From Bacteroidales bacterium (lineage in GTDB: Bacteria > Bacteroidota > Bacteroidia > Bacteroidales > JAGOPY01), in contig DAOWEV010000203.1 in the NCBI GenBank assembly GCA_030638325.1, positions 1 to 14,209 on the forward strand: 14,209 nt of DNA, written 5' to 3'. A program made the position numbers and the translations under genes. Below the pieces are notes generated by a model. That model was not told the origin of the DNA, did not search any database, and saw only the letters and a list, made by a program, of their open reading frames with translations. This document shows, piece by piece, positions 11,750 to 14,209 of this stretch. The stretch's first letter is position 1, and every line of letters starts with the position of its first letter.

Positions 11750-14209
11750 ATGAAAGCATTTTACCACCAATTGTTTGCCGGGTTCGTTTTAACAGCTATA
11801 TTTTCTTTGAATGGTTTCGGGCAGGTCATGAAACCGGGCCAGCCGCCCAGTATGCTCGACCAAAGTATTGATAAGGTCTTCGAAGTACGGGAGTTTCCAC
11901 GGCCTGATATGGAGCCGTTGCTCCTGGAAGACCAGGAGAATGAAGAGCTGGGCTTTCCCTCCCCCCCGAGGATGGGGATCTCCTTCCCGGTTGAGATGAA
12001 TACCGGCAATGCCGGCACATGGACAACACTATCAGATGGAGGACGGCTCTGGCGGTTACAGATCGTTTGTGAGGGCGCCCTTGCATTGGGTGTGAACTTC
12101 GACATCTTTTACATACCTGACGGAGGGGAACTTTATTTTTACAATGAAAACGGCAGCATGATCAGCGGTGCCTTCAGCCATGAAAGCAACACCCCTTTCG
12201 GGGTTTTCTCTTCTGACTTTATCCAGGGCGACAATCTCATCATTGAATATTATGAGGCGCCCGGAACCGTTGATGAACATCATTTCAGCATGAATGAGGT
12301 AGTTTACGCATACAGGGATATATGGTTTAACTTTGAACCGGGTGAAGAGCGGGGTGGCGCCTGGTGGTGTATGATAAATGTAGCCTGTGAAGAGGGCGAC
12401 GACTGGCAAGCTCAGATCGCAGGAGCTGCCAAATTATCCATCAAGATAGGTATGTACTGGTACTGGTGTTCCGGGTCGCTCATCAACACTACCATGAACA
12501 ACCGCTCACCATACGTCCTTACAGCAGCACACTGCGGTGAAGGCGCTTCCACCAACGACCTGCTTTACTGGAAATTTTATTTCAACAATGAAGCATCTTA
12601 CTGTGCCGGGAACTATGGTCCGACATCCGATTTCAGGACAGGCTGTACTTTTAAAGCAAAAGATCCTTCATACGCTGATGCCGGCTCCGATTTTTACCTC
12701 GTGTTGCTGAACCAGCCCATTCCTGCAACTTACAATGCTTATTACAATGGCTGGAACCGCACCAATATACCGGCTGCCGATACCGGGGTTGGCATTCATC
12801 ACCCGGCCGGCGACATCAAGAAAATCTCTACCCACTGGCATATGGTCTCTTCTTCCTGGTGGAACGGCCTTCCTTCGCACTGGCGTATTCAATGGGCCCA
12901 AACAGTAAACGGAAAATCCATCATGCAGGGCGGCTCATCAGGATCTCCTGTCTTTGATGAAGACGGCTATATCATGGGCGACCTCACAGGTGGTTATGAA
13001 TCCAACTCCTGCACCAACCCCTCTCCGGCATGGTACGGAAAGATCTGGTACTCCTGGGATCAGAATGGGCTTACTCCTTCTACGAGGCTTAAAGACTGGC
13101 TCGACCCCGGCAATACCGGCATCCTGAAACAACCGGGCATTTACCATGCCGTAATGCCGCCGGTAGTCGACTTTGTTGCCGACAGCACATATATTACCCA
13201 GGGAGACAGTGTTCAATTTACCGACCTCACAACCGGTAACCCTGCCAGCTCCTGGATGTGGGTGTTCGAAGGAGGGTCTCCGGATACTTCATACGAACAA
13301 AATCCGAAAGTTCACTATTGCAACAGCTATGGCCTCTTTGATGTCTCACTGACGGTGACCAACCCTGATGGAAGCGATACTGAATTAAAACCCGATTATA
13401 TTGAAGTAGAACAGGCGCTGCCTCCCGAGGCAGACTTCGAAGCCGACCAACTGGTGATCATTGAGGGCGAAAGAATCGATTTCACAGACCTCTCAACATC
13501 CAATCCAACAAGCTGGGAATGGATCTTTGAAGGCGGCCTGCCGGATACCTCCTGGGATCAGAACCCGGAGGAGATATTGTACTCAAACCCGGGAGAATAC
13601 GATGTGACACTTACGGCCATAAATTGCGGAGGCTCCGGTACGGAAATCAAGATTGATTATATTACTGTAAATCCCGGCATATTGCCGGTAGCTGATTTTG
13701 TTGCCGACGTCACACAGATCATGGTGGGCGATACGGTGCATTATACAGACCTCTCGACCGGTGACCCTACAAAGTGGACATGGACCTTTGAAGGTGGCAG
13801 TCCGGGAGGCTCCTCCCAACATCAACCACCCGGCATTGTTTACAATGAAGAAGGTACATTCTATTCAAAATTATGGATTAAAAATGCATACGGGAACAAC
13901 ACCATGCTGAAGGAAGACTATATCGTTGTGGGACCGGTCAGCGTTTCGGAAATTAACCGCAACAAAGGCATACTGGTCTATCCAAACCCTTCGGAGGGGA
14001 TTGTCAACCTGAGGCTCCTGGATGTTGAAGCTGAAAATATTACGATCCTGATCTTCAACACACAGGGACATAAGATCGATGAAATCAAGGCCAGCCAACA
14101 TATAGACCGTGTTATACTGGACTTGTCAAATCAGCCATGCGGCCTTTATTACCTGACAATCAAAGCAGGCGGGAAGACTATTCATAAAAAAGTTTCGTTG
14201 ATTAAGTAA
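11750..14209 (+). CDS. Secreted trypsin-like serine protease with three PKD domains and a T9SS sorting domain
   Basis: A complete protein of 819 residues; the TAA stop is the last codon of the window. Signal peptide at about 1-25 (hydrophobic, ending GFGQ). Residues 26-200 form a propeptide or N-terminal domain. The protease domain (about 205-465) is S1-like and resembles bacterial lysyl endopeptidases: His261 in LTAAHC, Asp314 in GSDFYLVLL, Ser397 in GGSSGSP, with the conserved GIHHPAGDIKKIS segment (348-360) and several Cys likely in disulfides. Three PKD-like repeats follow at about 470-553, 558-640 and 645-727, each with the core W-x-W-x-F-E-G-G. The C-terminal domain (about 738-819) has VYPNPSEG, LIFNTQG and GLYYLTIKAGGKTIHKKVSLIK, a type A T9SS sorting signal. 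It should be exported, delivered by the T9SS and cut or anchored at the surface. Substrate is inferred to be protein with cleavage possibly after Lys; this is not certain. Confidence 0.95.
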   Translation: MKAFYHQLFAGFVLTAIFSLNGFGQVMKPGQPPSMLDQSIDKVFEVREFPRPDMEPLLLEDQENEELGFPSPPRMGISFPVEMNTGNAGTWTTLSDGGRLWRLQIVCEGALALGVNFDIFYIPDGGELYFYNENGSMISGAFSHESNTPFGVFSSDFIQGDNLIIEYYEAPGTVDEHHFSMNEVVYAYRDIWFNFEPGEERGGAWWCMINVACEEGDDWQAQIAGAAKLSIKIGMYWYWCSGSLINTTMNNRSPYVLTAAHCGEGASTNDLLYWKFYFNNEASYCAGNYGPTSDFRTGCTFKAKDPSYADAGSDFYLVLLNQPIPATYNAYYNGWNRTNIPAADTGVGIHHPAGDIKKISTHWHMVSSSWWNGLPSHWRIQWAQTVNGKSIMQGGSSGSPVFDEDGYIMGDLTGGYESNSCTNPSPAWYGKIWYSWDQNGLTPSTRLKDWLDPGNTGILKQPGIYHAVMPPVVDFVADSTYITQGDSVQFTDLTTGNPASSWMWVFEGGSPDTSYEQNPKVHYCNSYGLFDVSLTVTNPDGSDTELKPDYIEVEQALPPEADFEADQLVIIEGERIDFTDLSTSNPTSWEWIFEGGLPDTSWDQNPEEILYSNPGEYDVTLTAINCGGSGTEIKIDYITVNPGILPVADFVADVTQIMVGDTVHYTDLSTGDPTKWTWTFEGGSPGGSSQHQPPGIVYNEEGTFYSKLWIKNAYGNNTMLKEDYIVVGPVSVSEINRNKGILVYPNPSEGIVNLRLLDVEAENITILIFNTQGHKIDEIKASQHIDRVILDLSNQPCGLYYLTIKAGGKTIHKKVSLIK

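Noticed and set aside
11826..12409. Minus-strand open frames opposite the S1 protease
   Set aside because: They overlap a gene with signal peptide, catalytic triad and PKD domains; these frames look like shadows without family signals.

Overview
The window looks like a chromosomal segment of a Bacteroidota bacterium, most likely from the Bacteroidales/Marinilabiliales side. The clues are an exported serine protease that ends in a type IX secretion (T9SS) sorting domain, a gingipain-type C25 protease, -7 boxes of the form TAnnTTTG, the absence of Shine-Dalgarno sequences, and two gene orders usual in this phylum: a DUF4783 protein next to nadC, and alaS facing an M23 peptidase plus a small MerR regulator. 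No rRNA, tRNA, CRISPR array, insertion sequence or phage gene is visible.

Layout from left to right. The 5' two-thirds or so of a C25 (gingipain-family) protease gene lies on the minus strand and runs off the left edge just before its expected catalytic Cys. A short-chain dehydrogenase follows, also on the minus strand. Then come the plus-strand genes DUF4783 protein, nadC and a YihY/BrkB membrane protein, closely packed and probably one operon, followed by a gpsA-like dehydrogenase. alaS lies on the minus strand, convergent with gpsA. Divergent from alaS are a membrane-anchored M23/LytM peptidase and a MerR regulator. hldD is on the minus strand, convergent with merR. Last is a complete secreted trypsin-like protease with three PKD domains and a T9SS tail, ending at the final base of the window. 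The genes between the two proteases are mostly housekeeping: NAD biosynthesis, phospholipid precursor, tRNA charging, cell wall and LPS heptose.

The most striking content is not coding. All six intergenic gaps longer than 100 bp carry an array of short degenerate units kept in strict register, and an eighth, short array sits in the 53-bp gap before nadC. Six arrays have a 7-nt period, at 1560-1699, 2468-2509, 4974-5008, 6053-6157, 10321-10432 and 11407-11560. Two have an 8-nt period, at 3069-3100 and 8753-8824. The heptamer arrays use a shared set of words (GTGAGAC, GTGAAGC, TTGAGAG, AAGACCG and similar), often joined in phase to an A/T-rich half. Heptamer arrays overlap the stop codons of three genes, and both octamer arrays overlap a start codon. 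They resemble in principle the heptanucleotide STRR elements known from filamentous cyanobacteria; I do not know a description of this family in Bacteroidota.

Two start sites were corrected because apparent upstream extensions are translations of these arrays: hldD (true start at 11390) and nadC (true start at 3096).
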